From: Acidimicrobiaceae bacterium
GTDB lineage: Bacteria; Actinomycetota; Acidimicrobiia; Acidimicrobiales; Palsa-688
NCBI GenBank assembly: GCA_027334785.1
Contig: DAHWQF010000025.1
Span: forward strand, 1-14,326
Reading direction: 5' to 3'
Length of the DNA: 14,326 nt
Positions 5,495 through 12,657 of the stretch are shown piece by piece. Numbering within the stretch: the stretch's first letter is position 1; every line of letters starts with the position of its first letter. The translations under genes and the position numbers were made by a program. The notes below the pieces were generated by a model, which did not search any database, had not been told where the DNA came from, and was given only the letters and a program-made list of their open reading frames with translations.

Positions 5495-8428
5495 CTAAGC
5501 TCCAGCCCGGCGATCTCTGCGCTGGCGAACCGCGCGATTGGTCCCTAGCCAGCGCCGGACACCAGAGGCTTGGCGGACGTCGAGCAAACCGTCAACGACT
5601 GCGCCAAGGCCCTCACTTTGTCCACCAACCGTACGGCAAAGGCCGCACGCGCCCGGCCGGTGCCCTATGAGCTGGCTTGCGAGCCTGGGCAGCACTTGCG
5701 CCTGGTCGCCGCGCACCACAACGCTCGCCGCATCTCTAGCTGACCTCGAGCACCGATCGGGCACAAACGCAACCTCTGCAGACCGGAGCATCTCCACGTC
5801 CGGCTCGTCATCGCCAACAGCTGCCGCCAGCCATCCAGTGCCAGTCTCAGCGGAAGTCAGCCGCTTTGCCAGCGCCTCGAGCCCCTTCACCTTGTCCACC
5901 GTTGCCACAACAAAGTCCGTCTGAAAGCGGCCCTGGTGGAGATCAAGGACACTCTTAGCTCCCGCTATGGCAATGGCCCGCTCGGCTAGTTCCAAGGGGA
6001 GGGCCAAGAACCCTTCCGCAGTTATCACGCTTGCGCGTACGCTCGCCATGGTCCCAGGGTGCAGAAAGACACGAGGCAACCCATCCAGCACAGCACACAG
6101 GGCCCGCAATGCGTCGGCACCCTCGGCTGGCACCAGCGTCACAGCGACCGCCTCCGAAGTCACCCAGATGCTCGAGCCGTACTCGGCGACACCGCCTTCT
6201 AGGCCGTACGCAGCGCACCGCGAGCGCAACTCCTCCAAAGGCCGACCTGTTGCCAACACAGGGCACAACCCGTGGGCAGCCAACGCTCGGAGCGAGGACA
6301 GGCCGACAGCACTTGCTGCCGGCATTCCCATCCAATAGGTTTCCAATACTCCGTCGATGTCCACGGCCACAATAGACGAGGCGGGCCTTGCGGGGCGCAA
6401 CGTCGGCCCGTAAAGGGGGCCCAGATGCCGTTGCAATGCTCGGTTGGCCAACTGCCCGTGCAGCCATCCCCTCAGCGCGAGCACCTGGTCAGAGCCGCGG
6501 TCACCGTAGGTGACCGCGGCTCTAAGCAGATCCCGCGAAGCCGCCAAGTGCTGAAAGAGCGTGTAGGCGAGCCACCGCCCGGCATCAGCAGGCCCCCCCG
6601 TCACCCCCTCCCAGCCCAGACGGAACTCTCTGTTTAGACGCTCCCGCTCAGCCAGGTCAGCCAGTGCTTCCTCGCGGTTGGTTCCCCCGAGGTGCTCACC
6701 TGGACCAGGGGCCCAATGGCGCGACGGAGGAGGCCAGGCTCCCGTGGCAGCGCCAACCGCGTCGAACATCGCGTCCGCACACTCCAGGTCGTAATTCGAC
6801 AGGGCTCTTTGGTGCGCCGCAGTTTTGTACAGTCCCTTGCCACCCACCAGGTACCACCGGTGCGGGCCCATATCCCCGTCGATCAGGCAGGGCAGCGTGC
6901 CCGCCACAAACTGCCTTTCCGCTGCCAGCGCCTTTTCCCGGGACAGGCGACCCAGAGCGCCCCTCCAAGGCCCGCACGCGTCCACTAGCACTCGCCAGGG
7001 ACTCGGAACGGGGCGACTGGCATGGTGCCCACCCATTGACAGGATGCCCAGGTGGCGCCGGCCCGAAGCCACCTTGTCGTCCAGGGCAAGCTTGCCAGCC
7101 CGTTCGCTCACGTAGCCGACTATGGCATGGCGCATGTATGTGTTTTGTCGGAAATCTAGCTCTGAGACTCGGCTTCTTTCCGGAAAATAGTCCCGAACAA
7201 GCAAACCATCCACGACGCCGTAAGCTCGTGGCAACCAGCGTTGTAAGCGCCTGTGCACTTCGAGGGCGTGAGCTCCCAAGTACCCGACCCCGACGCCTTG
7301 GACTAGGAGATCGCAGACGACAGGGCCAGCTTGGCGGGTCGCCAAGGTCGCTCGCACGTGGCAACTTGTGTGCCCCCGGCCGGGGTTCGAAAGCCGCCCT
7401 GCCTCTACAGAGACGCATTCCCAGACAGTGAGCTCCTCCCCGTTCAATCCTGCCACGCTCCGCCCTACCAGCGATTGCTGAAGCACGGCACGCAGCCTGT
7501 CAGGCCGCAGTTGCTGGACCACGTGCCAGTCGTCCCATGCCAGGGTGACATGAGAAGAGATCGCGTCATGGGGCACAAGCTGCCCACTCGGCCCCAAGGA
7601 CGGAAGCAACGCAACCAGGTCCGTTTTCGACGGAAGATGACTGCTCAGGAGACTGGCCACCTGTCGCACGCTTTCTCCGGTCGCCGGAGGGTCGTCCACA
7701 ATCGCCACGACGCTGCCTTCGGCACCCGCTCCTACGGCACGCCGCGAGGTCCAGCGGTCCAACCCTTGCGGCCGGCGCTCTTTGTCTGGACGGACCGTTA
7801 CCCAGCCATGTGACCTCACACCACGCGCGCGCAGGGCGGCAACCACCAGCGGGGCTAGGTAGCAACCGGACGTCCTCACTCCGACTACTAGGACACCCCG
7901 GGTGGAGACCTCAGGCAATCTTGTTTCCTCGACGAGTAGCGAAGCGAGGCTCGCACAGTCTTCAGGGCAAAGGTCCATGCTCCTGAAGCACGCCGGTAGC
8001 TTGGCCCGCATACCAGCCACCCGCCGCCAGTGACCTGGCGAGAAGCTGAAATGAGCTGCGATCGACTTCAAGCGCTGCATAGGCGCCATAATCCGGTCCG
8101 GGCCCCTCCCATCACGAGGATCTCTGGACCTCATCACTTCATCCGCCAGGACGTCTATCAAACGCACAAGTTTTCTGGGGACAGGCCCTAAACCCAGAGA
8201 TAGATGGGCGGGGGACCCGTCTGCTTGGCACTGGTACAAGGCACACGCAACCAAGTAGGCGTCCAGCACGAAATCTTGCCTAGCCTCGGTGGTCTGCTCC
8301 GACGCCGCAGCCAGGAGTTGTACAAGCCAGGCACGCAACTCACCATAAGGCATACGCAATTCGACCGGCGGCCAGCATGGTTTACCTGGCTCAACTCGGC
8401 CCCCGGGGCGGGGCGGTTGGTCCCTCAA
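5495..8428 (-). CDS. Fusion of phosphoribosyltransferase, kinase-like and HAD phosphatase domains
   Basis: This 977-residue protein starts at a TTG six bases after the cyclase stop; ATG 8353 is an alternative. Residues 25-175 are helical and unassigned. Residues 177-280 form a type I phosphoribosyltransferase: VVGVRTSGCYLAPL, then the PRPP loop VAIVDDPPATGES (241-253). Residues about 325-560 resemble an aminoglycoside-phosphotransferase-like kinase: a GVGVGYLG loop, the hinge-like VDGLLVRDYFPE, LIDGDMGPH with Asp519 in the place of HGDxxxxN, and YDLECADAMFD; several usual residues are changed, so this call is weaker. Residues 685-920 are a Cof-type HAD phosphatase with VDIDG (Asp690, Asp692), ATGRP (Thr727), Lys847 and GDDEPD (873-877). 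Position in the minus-strand series argues for a tailoring role in lasso biosynthesis, such as adding phosphoribose from PRPP and then removing phosphate. This is inference. The combination also recalls PRTase plus HAD modules predicted for nucleoside-like metabolites in Ter stress systems. Confidence 0.78.
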   Translation of the reverse strand: MRDQPPRPGGRVEPGKPCWPPVELRMPYGELRAWLVQLLAAASEQTTEARQDFVLDAYLVACALYQCQADGSPAHLSLGLGPVPRKLVRLIDVLADEVMRSRDPRDGRGPDRIMAPMQRLKSIAAHFSFSPGHWRRVAGMRAKLPACFRSMDLCPEDCASLASLLVEETRLPEVSTRGVLVVGVRTSGCYLAPLVVAALRARGVRSHGWVTVRPDKERRPQGLDRWTSRRAVGAGAEGSVVAIVDDPPATGESVRQVASLLSSHLPSKTDLVALLPSLGPSGQLVPHDAISSHVTLAWDDWHVVQQLRPDRLRAVLQQSLVGRSVAGLNGEELTVWECVSVEAGRLSNPGRGHTSCHVRATLATRQAGPVVCDLLVQGVGVGYLGAHALEVHRRLQRWLPRAYGVVDGLLVRDYFPERSRVSELDFRQNTYMRHAIVGYVSERAGKLALDDKVASGRRHLGILSMGGHHASRPVPSPWRVLVDACGPWRGALGRLSREKALAAERQFVAGTLPCLIDGDMGPHRWYLVGGKGLYKTAAHQRALSNYDLECADAMFDAVGAATGAWPPPSRHWAPGPGEHLGGTNREEALADLAERERLNREFRLGWEGVTGGPADAGRWLAYTLFQHLAASRDLLRAAVTYGDRGSDQVLALRGWLHGQLANRALQRHLGPLYGPTLRPARPASSIVAVDIDGVLETYWMGMPAASAVGLSSLRALAAHGLCPVLATGRPLEELRSRCAAYGLEGGVAEYGSSIWVTSEAVAVTLVPAEGADALRALCAVLDGLPRVFLHPGTMASVRASVITAEGFLALPLELAERAIAIAGAKSVLDLHQGRFQTDFVVATVDKVKGLEALAKRLTSAETGTGWLAAAVGDDEPDVEMLRSAEVAFVPDRCSRSARDAASVVVRGDQAQVLPRLASQLIGHRPGACGLCRTVGGQSEGLGAVVDGLLDVRQASGVRRWLGTNRAVRQRRDRRAGA
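6491..6523. repeat. Perfect 15-bp inverted repeat with 3-base loop inside a coding region
   Basis: The arm AGAGCCGCGGTCACC (6491-6505) and its exact reverse complement (6509-6523) are separated only by GTA. On the minus strand the 33 bases are exactly 11 codons, reading RAAVTYGDRGS at residues 636-646 of the 977-residue fusion protein, in the helical linker before the HAD domain. No T-run follows on either strand, so a classical terminator is unlikely. It could be a protein-binding or recombination site, an RNA hairpin that modulates translation, or a locally duplicated palindrome. Confidence 0.85.
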
Positions 8429-8434
8429 TGTTGC

Positions 8435-9754
8435 CTACGGTCGCACAGGCGGGGCCGTCTGGGCAAGCCAGGCCGACTGCAAAAGAGCGTCGCTCAACGC
8501 GTTGGGGCGCTCTCTCGACCACTCCGACCGGAGCACCTCGGGATCCACCAGGTCTGTCTCTACCCCTGAGCCATCCCACCTAGCCACAAAGTCCCGAGTA
8601 TGCCTGGCGAACCAAGAGCGGTTGAACACGGCCTTGGTCGACCGGCAGAGCACATCATCGGGAAGCAGGCCGCTGAAGTTGGCACGCAACACCGCTGTCC
8701 GGCTCGCGTAGCCGAGACGACCACCTGTGCGGCCCAAAGCTCTCAGAAAAGAGGCCTCCAGGAAAGGTGCCACGCGGAGAACATCGGCTGCGGCGGCCAG
8801 CCTTGCCGCATTGCGCAGGAAAATAGCCTCGCGCCTCAAGCTTCGCTGCCAGAAAAGGCTTGCCGGCCAATCGAACGGTTCAGCAAGGCGCTCCTTCCTT
8901 ATCAGGTCCGTCACGGTCGCGAGGCCACGCGGGCGCAGCCACGGAACCCTGGGCTGCTCTTTGTGCCGGCTCAGAACCGCCTGTCTAAAAGGCCTCGGTG
9001 CGATAGCCAACGCGCTCCGCTTTATTACCGACTTGCTCATTTCCCTCTCGTAGAGCAGCCGTGCAACCGGCGTTGAGCGCCGGGGCCCAAACATCTCATC
9101 ACCACCTTCCCCGCTCACCAGTGCCCCACCCTTGGCGAGCTGCAGGAAGGGCCACATGGACCACAGCATCGGCGGCCAAACCACGCCATAGCGAGAGAGG
9201 AACTGTTGAGCAAGTGGGCCAACTAGATCGAGCTCGTCTTCGAAATCCAGTTTGACCCACTCGGTGACACCGAGATGACGGACCAAGCCCTCCTGCCACT
9301 CGTCTTCTCGTGATTCGCTCACCCCTGGGTGGCGCTTCGTGGCTGCTACAGGCTCCTCAAGCCCCTCCCGGCGGGCAACCATCAAGGCCACCGCCAACAA
9401 AACCGAAGAATCCCGACCGCCCGAGAACTCAATTATACACGGTTGACGCAGCAACGCTGGGACCAACAAGGCCGCCAACGTTTCTACAAGCTCGGAGGCA
9501 GTACGGTCCTCGCCGCCGCGTATTGGCTCAGGGCTTTCAGTGCCAAACACAAAACCAACCGCGGTCTCAAGCGACGACATGCCTTCAACCGACTCAATCC
9601 TCAAATCGCCTGGGACGTCTAATAAACGAGACGTCCTCTCGTCATGCGGGCTCACGCACACCCTCCTCCGGTCACGACCGAGGTCTCGCGGCTCGCCCCT
9701 TGGATTCGCGTATAATGTCGCTGGCACCCGAGCAACGAATGATAACCGCCACAA
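8435..9754 (-). CDS. Lasso cyclase, asparagine-synthetase-like (protein C), without glutaminase domain
   Basis: The PP-loop FSGGRDSS (residues 110-117) and the second ATP/Mg motif SGEGGDEMFG (214-223) identify the asparagine synthetase B fold. In lasso clusters this enzyme adenylates the ring Asp or Glu side chain and closes the macrolactam with the core N-terminus. A full-length homologue has an N-terminal class II glutamine amidotransferase domain; here only about 90 residues precede the synthetase part, with RLLDVPGDLRIE as the linker seen in the family, and no N-terminal catalytic Cys. The cyclisation reaction does not need glutamine. Two starts are plausible: TTG 9754 (AGGAG seven bases upstream) and GTG 9655 (GGAGGAGG six bases upstream, giving about 406 residues). 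The second skips an Arg-rich stretch that does not look conserved. It lies downstream of the precursor and upstream of the PRTase/HAD gene. Confidence 0.9.
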   Translation of the reverse strand: MWRLSFVARVPATLYANPRGEPRDLGRDRRRVCVSPHDERTSRLLDVPGDLRIESVEGMSSLETAVGFVFGTESPEPIRGGEDRTASELVETLAALLVPALLRQPCIIEFSGGRDSSVLLAVALMVARREGLEEPVAATKRHPGVSESREDEWQEGLVRHLGVTEWVKLDFEDELDLVGPLAQQFLSRYGVVWPPMLWSMWPFLQLAKGGALVSGEGGDEMFGPRRSTPVARLLYEREMSKSVIKRSALAIAPRPFRQAVLSRHKEQPRVPWLRPRGLATVTDLIRKERLAEPFDWPASLFWQRSLRREAIFLRNAARLAAAADVLRVAPFLEASFLRALGRTGGRLGYASRTAVLRANFSGLLPDDVLCRSTKAVFNRSWFARHTRDFVARWDGSGVETDLVDPEVLRSEWSRERPNALSDALLQSAWLAQTAPPVRP

Positions 9755-9830
9755 CCCATAGCTCCTAAAGCGAGCAGCTGCTCACCGAAGGCCCGTCGAA
9801 CCGGATGCCTAAACAACAATGCTTAGTCAG

Positions 9831-9910
9831 AGGACACCTGCAGAGAAGTTACAAACCAGAGCCCACAATGGAACAGCTCAGTAGTCCTTCCCTCTCTGCA
9901 GGTCACTCCT
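9831..9910 (-). repeat. Long inverted repeat between precursor and cyclase genes
   Basis: ACCTGCAGAGA (9836-9846) and TCTCTGCAGGT (9893-9903) are perfect 11-bp complements. An outer pair AGGA (9831-9834) with TCCT (9907-9910) can extend the stem across a small internal loop. The loop is 46 bases. In the minus-strand transcript the structure lies just after the precursor stop and about 70 bases before the cyclase ribosome binding site. A hairpin there could protect the 3' end of an abundant precursor mRNA or partly stop transcription, giving more precursor than enzymes. No U-run follows, so a simple Rho-independent terminator is not supported. Confidence 0.6.
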
Positions 9911-9921
9911 GATTTAGTGTC

Positions 9922-10053
9922 TCAAGACACACCGTCCGTGTGTACGCTTTTGCTCGAGGAGTCGCTGTAGCTGTTCAACGTGTTGGCGGCAGTCAAGGCA
10001 GCTAAGCTTCCCTCCCTGCGCAAGACGGGTGCCTCGTATTTGGGGTGTTCCAT
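9922..10053 (-). CDS. Lasso peptide precursor (protein A)
   Basis: From ATG 10053 the peptide has 43 residues. The leader contains KYEAPVLRREGSLAALTA, which matches the actinobacterial lasso leader pattern YxxPxLxxxG with Thr at the penultimate leader position. It aligns without gaps with the lariatin leader as I remember it (YNAPSLVQRGKFARTTA). Cutting after Thr-Ala gives a 21-residue core starting ANTLNSYSD and ending SVHTDGVS. Asp falls at core position 9, right for a nine-residue Ala1-Asp9 ring. The 12-residue tail has no bulky aromatic plug but contains His16. The C-terminal Ser21 is the residue phosphorylated in paeninodin-type peptides, and paeninodin also has a VH-x-D stretch near its end. 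The frame extends upstream to a start at 10131, but the Arg-rich extension is unlike lasso leaders. No strong ribosome binding site is visible. The cyclase follows on the same strand. Confidence 0.85.
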   Translation of the reverse strand: MEHPKYEAPVLRREGSLAALTAANTLNSYSDSSSKSVHTDGVS

Positions 10054-10496
10054 GTTCGTCAGGATAGCATGAGGACCACAACGTCTATGGGAGCGTGTCC
10101 GGGGTACCTCGACTGGAACCCTTGAGGTCACTCAGAGTGGTTCTTCCCGCTCTCTATCAGGATATGGGCCTGCCGGCAGTTTCCGGTCTTTCGTGTAGTG
10201 CGCGAGTCCTGGACGCTCCTCGACGGCCCTTGTTGATGAGGTGCCAATGGTCGCCGCGGGTAGCGGCAGGCACCACAGGTCCTTGGGCCGCCTACAGAGG
10301 GAAGGCTCTCCGCCGAGGTCCCCCCGCGTGTACTTCCCCTTGCCAGTCGGCTCAGGGCGTGTTCGCATTTGTGCTGACGCGACACAGGGGGCGTCGAACA
10401 TGCCGTGACGACCACAGAAAGTGACAGCCCCCGCCGGCAAAGCCAGATGTCTGGCAACATACACATAGAAGTGCCACCCATAAGGAGGCAACGAAA
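10054..10496. promoter_or_regulatory. Divergent intergenic region between precursor and ABC exporter
   Basis: No gene is supported here; the open frames on both strands are Arg/Pro-rich shadows without motifs. Because the precursor series reads leftwards and the exporter rightwards, the region must hold at least one promoter in each direction. I could not find a convincing -35/-10 pair. TATCCT eight bases upstream of the precursor ATG could be a -10 element of a leaderless transcript but lacks a matching -35. No regulator gene is present nearby. Confidence 0.45.
10482..10488 (+). promoter_or_regulatory. Strong ribosome binding site AAGGAGG far upstream of the exporter GTG
   Basis: AAGGAGG is a near-perfect anti-SD complement. 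Eight bases further is a CTG (10497) in the frame of the ABC exporter, and that frame stays open to the GTG at 10629. There is no ATG, GTG or TTG in this frame between the upstream TGA (10422) and 10629. This suggests that translation begins at CTG 10497, or that the original start codon was mutated. Confidence 0.5.
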
Positions 10497-10628
10497 CTGC
10501 GCACTCCCCCCACACCGACAGACTGGCCGGCGACGAGCAACGGGGGCTCGAAAGAAGACGACGTCGCGCCCGAGCACGACGCGCTGCCATCCCACGAGGA
10601 GCCGACCAAGCGTTTCCACATCGACGAA

Positions 10629-12467
10629 GTGCTCGTGCCAGTCGGCAACCGTCGGGCGAGGCAGCTGCCCATGCTGGTAGCCCAAGCGGTCAGGCTCGTC
10701 TGGGCGGCGGCGCGGCGCGAACTCATCCTCACCCTTGCCCTGCAAGTAGTGTCGAGCCTGGCCCTGGCCATCGAAGTCCTGGTCGCCCGGAGGCTGTTCT
10801 CGGCGTTCCTCCAGATCGGCCACGGCGGGAGTGCCGGCGGGGTGGCATTCCCCCTCGTGGCCATGACGGCTGCACTGGCGTTCGGCTCGTTCACCTCCAC
10901 GGCCATCAACGAACTGCAGCGGATCCTCGGCGAGCTCGTGACCAAGCACGCCTCCGGCGAAGTACTCGACGTGGCTGTGGCCGCCGACCTGCTCGCTTTC
11001 GAGACCCCGAGCTTTCACGACCGGCTGCAGCGGGCCCAGATGCACGGCTCGACGAGGCCACTGCAGATGGTGACCGGCCTCGTCAGCGTGGCCCGGGGCC
11101 TTCTCTCCGCAGCAGGCGTCGGGGCGGCCCTGCTCTTCATCCAGCCGCTCTTCTTACTTCTCGTGGTCGCCGCTTACGTCCCGGTCTGGTTCGCTGCCAC
11201 CCGGGCGAGCAGGGTCTCCTACAAGCGGTACGTGGAGATGACCGAAAAGGACCGGCGGCGCTTGTATCTGCAGGGGGTCCTCACCAGGAAGGAAGAGGCC
11301 AAGGAGATCCGCACCTTCGACCTCGGCGGCTTTTTCAGGAGCCGCTGGGACGACCTCTACGACTGGAGGATAGACCAGCTCCGCCACCTCATGCGCACCC
11401 GTATCAAGCTGGGCATAGCCGGCAGCGCCATCATGTCTTTCCTCACCGCGGCTGCTGTGGCCTTCTTGGTGTGGCTCGTGTCTTCCCATCGCATTTCGAT
11501 CGCCGGCGCCGGTGCCGCCGCCGCTGCGCTCATGCTCCTCGGGGGCCAACTCCAGAGCGTGGCGGGCGGGGCGGCCCAGCTCTTCGACAGCTCGCTCTTC
11601 ATAGGGGACTTCAACTCGTTCGTGGCGTCTATGCCCCGCATGGTGGCCCACAGCCACGGTGGCGGCGGTACCCCGCCCGAACGCTTCCGCACCTTGCGAG
11701 CAGAGGAGGTGTACTTTACCTACCCGAGCAACAATGCCCCGAGCCTTCGTGGTGCCACGATGGAGATCCACGAAGGCGAGGTCGTGGCCCTGGTAGGTGA
11801 GAACGGCTCAGGTAAGACCACGCTCGCCAAAGTCCTGGCCGGCCTCTACCGTCCGGGCGGGGGAAAGGTGCTCTGGGACGGCACCGACACGGCTGGCTTC
11901 GACCCTCACCTCTGGCGCGAGAAGGTGGCAGTGCTTTTCCAGGACTACGTGCGCTACCTGCTCTCCGCCAAAGAGAATATCGGAGCCGGGCGCTGGCAGC
12001 GTTTCTCCGACCAGGCAGGCATCGAGGAGGCGGCCACCCGGGCCGGTGTGAGCGAGCTCTTCTCCACGATGCCAGCGGGCTACGACTCCCTCCTCGGCCC
12101 GGAGTTCCTCGGGGGAGTCGATATATCTGGGGGCCAGTGGCAGCGTGTTGCGCTCGCCCGTGCGTTTTTCCGGGACGCCCCCTTCATCATCTTGGACGAG
12201 CCCACCGCCTCACTGGACCCGCGCTCCGAAGCAGAGCTCTTCTCCAACATCAGGACGCTCTTCCAGGGTCGCACGACGCTTTTCATTTCCCACCGCTTCT
12301 CGAGCGTCCGGAGCGCCGACCGCATCTACGTGCTCTCCGGCGGCCGGGTGGTCGAAGGCGGTAGCCACGAAGAGCTCATGTCGCTCGGCGGACTCTACGC
12401 GGAGCTGTTCACGCTCCAGGCGGAAGCGTACTTGGGCGGTGGCCGGCCCATCGTGACCCGCGACTGA
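10629..12467 (+). CDS. ABC transporter with fused membrane and ATPase domains (lasso exporter, protein D)
   Basis: This 612-residue half-transporter (from GTG 10629) has an N-terminal membrane domain with helices around residues 31-60, 72-95, 140-185 and 255-310, then a nucleotide-binding domain: Walker A GENGSGKTT (390-398), signature SGGQ (500-503), Walker B FIILDEP (519-525) and the switch His555 in FISHRF. As a homodimer it should export the mature peptide and give self-protection, as the D protein does in other lasso clusters. No C39 peptidase domain is present, which fits a pathway in which B2 removes the leader. The frame continues upstream for 44 codons to CTG 10497 behind AAGGAGG, coding an acidic segment (KEDDVAPEHDALPSHEEP) that looks like real protein, so the N-terminus may be longer than given. 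It is divergent from the precursor series and followed by the second PqqD-like gene. Confidence 0.9.
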   Translation: MLVPVGNRRARQLPMLVAQAVRLVWAAARRELILTLALQVVSSLALAIEVLVARRLFSAFLQIGHGGSAGGVAFPLVAMTAALAFGSFTSTAINELQRILGELVTKHASGEVLDVAVAADLLAFETPSFHDRLQRAQMHGSTRPLQMVTGLVSVARGLLSAAGVGAALLFIQPLFLLLVVAAYVPVWFAATRASRVSYKRYVEMTEKDRRRLYLQGVLTRKEEAKEIRTFDLGGFFRSRWDDLYDWRIDQLRHLMRTRIKLGIAGSAIMSFLTAAAVAFLVWLVSSHRISIAGAGAAAAALMLLGGQLQSVAGGAAQLFDSSLFIGDFNSFVASMPRMVAHSHGGGGTPPERFRTLRAEEVYFTYPSNNAPSLRGATMEIHEGEVVALVGENGSGKTTLAKVLAGLYRPGGGKVLWDGTDTAGFDPHLWREKVAVLFQDYVRYLLSAKENIGAGRWQRFSDQAGIEEAATRAGVSELFSTMPAGYDSLLGPEFLGGVDISGGQWQRVALARAFFRDAPFIILDEPTASLDPRSEAELFSNIRTLFQGRTTLFISHRFSSVRSADRIYVLSGGRVVEGGSHEELMSLGGLYAELFTLQAEAYLGGGRPIVTRD

Positions 12468-12657
12468 CGCAGTTGTCGTCGCTGCCAACGCTCTCCGCGC
12501 CCGCCTCGGCGAGCCACGTGCCGGCGCGACCCCGCCAATCCGGAACAAATCGAACTTCGCGCAGTGAGGCTGAGCCAGGTGCGCGATCATCGAGGTTGCT
12601 TCGCGGGAGCGGGCCGGCCACGCTGGTCGCTCACCGCACGTTCACAGGTGGAGGGAC

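Noticed and set aside
9711..9716. Perfect TATAAT on the plus strand near the cyclase start
   Set aside because: No -35 element lies at 16-18 bases upstream, and the hexamer sits in the cyclase coding start or antisense to the operon; a chance match is more likely.
9917..9930. Small hairpin GTGTC-TCAA-GACAC at the precursor stop as a terminator
   Set aside because: Only five base pairs, no U-run on the minus strand, and the cyclase must be transcribed through it or from a separate promoter; too weak to call.
9922..10131. Longer 69-residue form of the precursor from the upstream start
   Set aside because: The extra 26 residues are Arg-rich and unlike lasso leaders; ATG 10053 gives a leader of normal length with the Tyr motif near its start.
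10132..10590. 152-residue minus-strand open frame upstream of the precursor
   Set aside because: Arg- and Pro-rich, no family motif, overlaps the exporter's upstream extension, and no ribosome binding site; typical of spurious GC-rich frames.
10405..10680. 91-residue plus-strand frame with MSGNIHIEVPPI that overlaps the exporter start
   Set aside because: After about 25 residues it becomes basic shadow sequence of the exporter frame; I could not support it as a small gene or as a frameshifted N-terminus.
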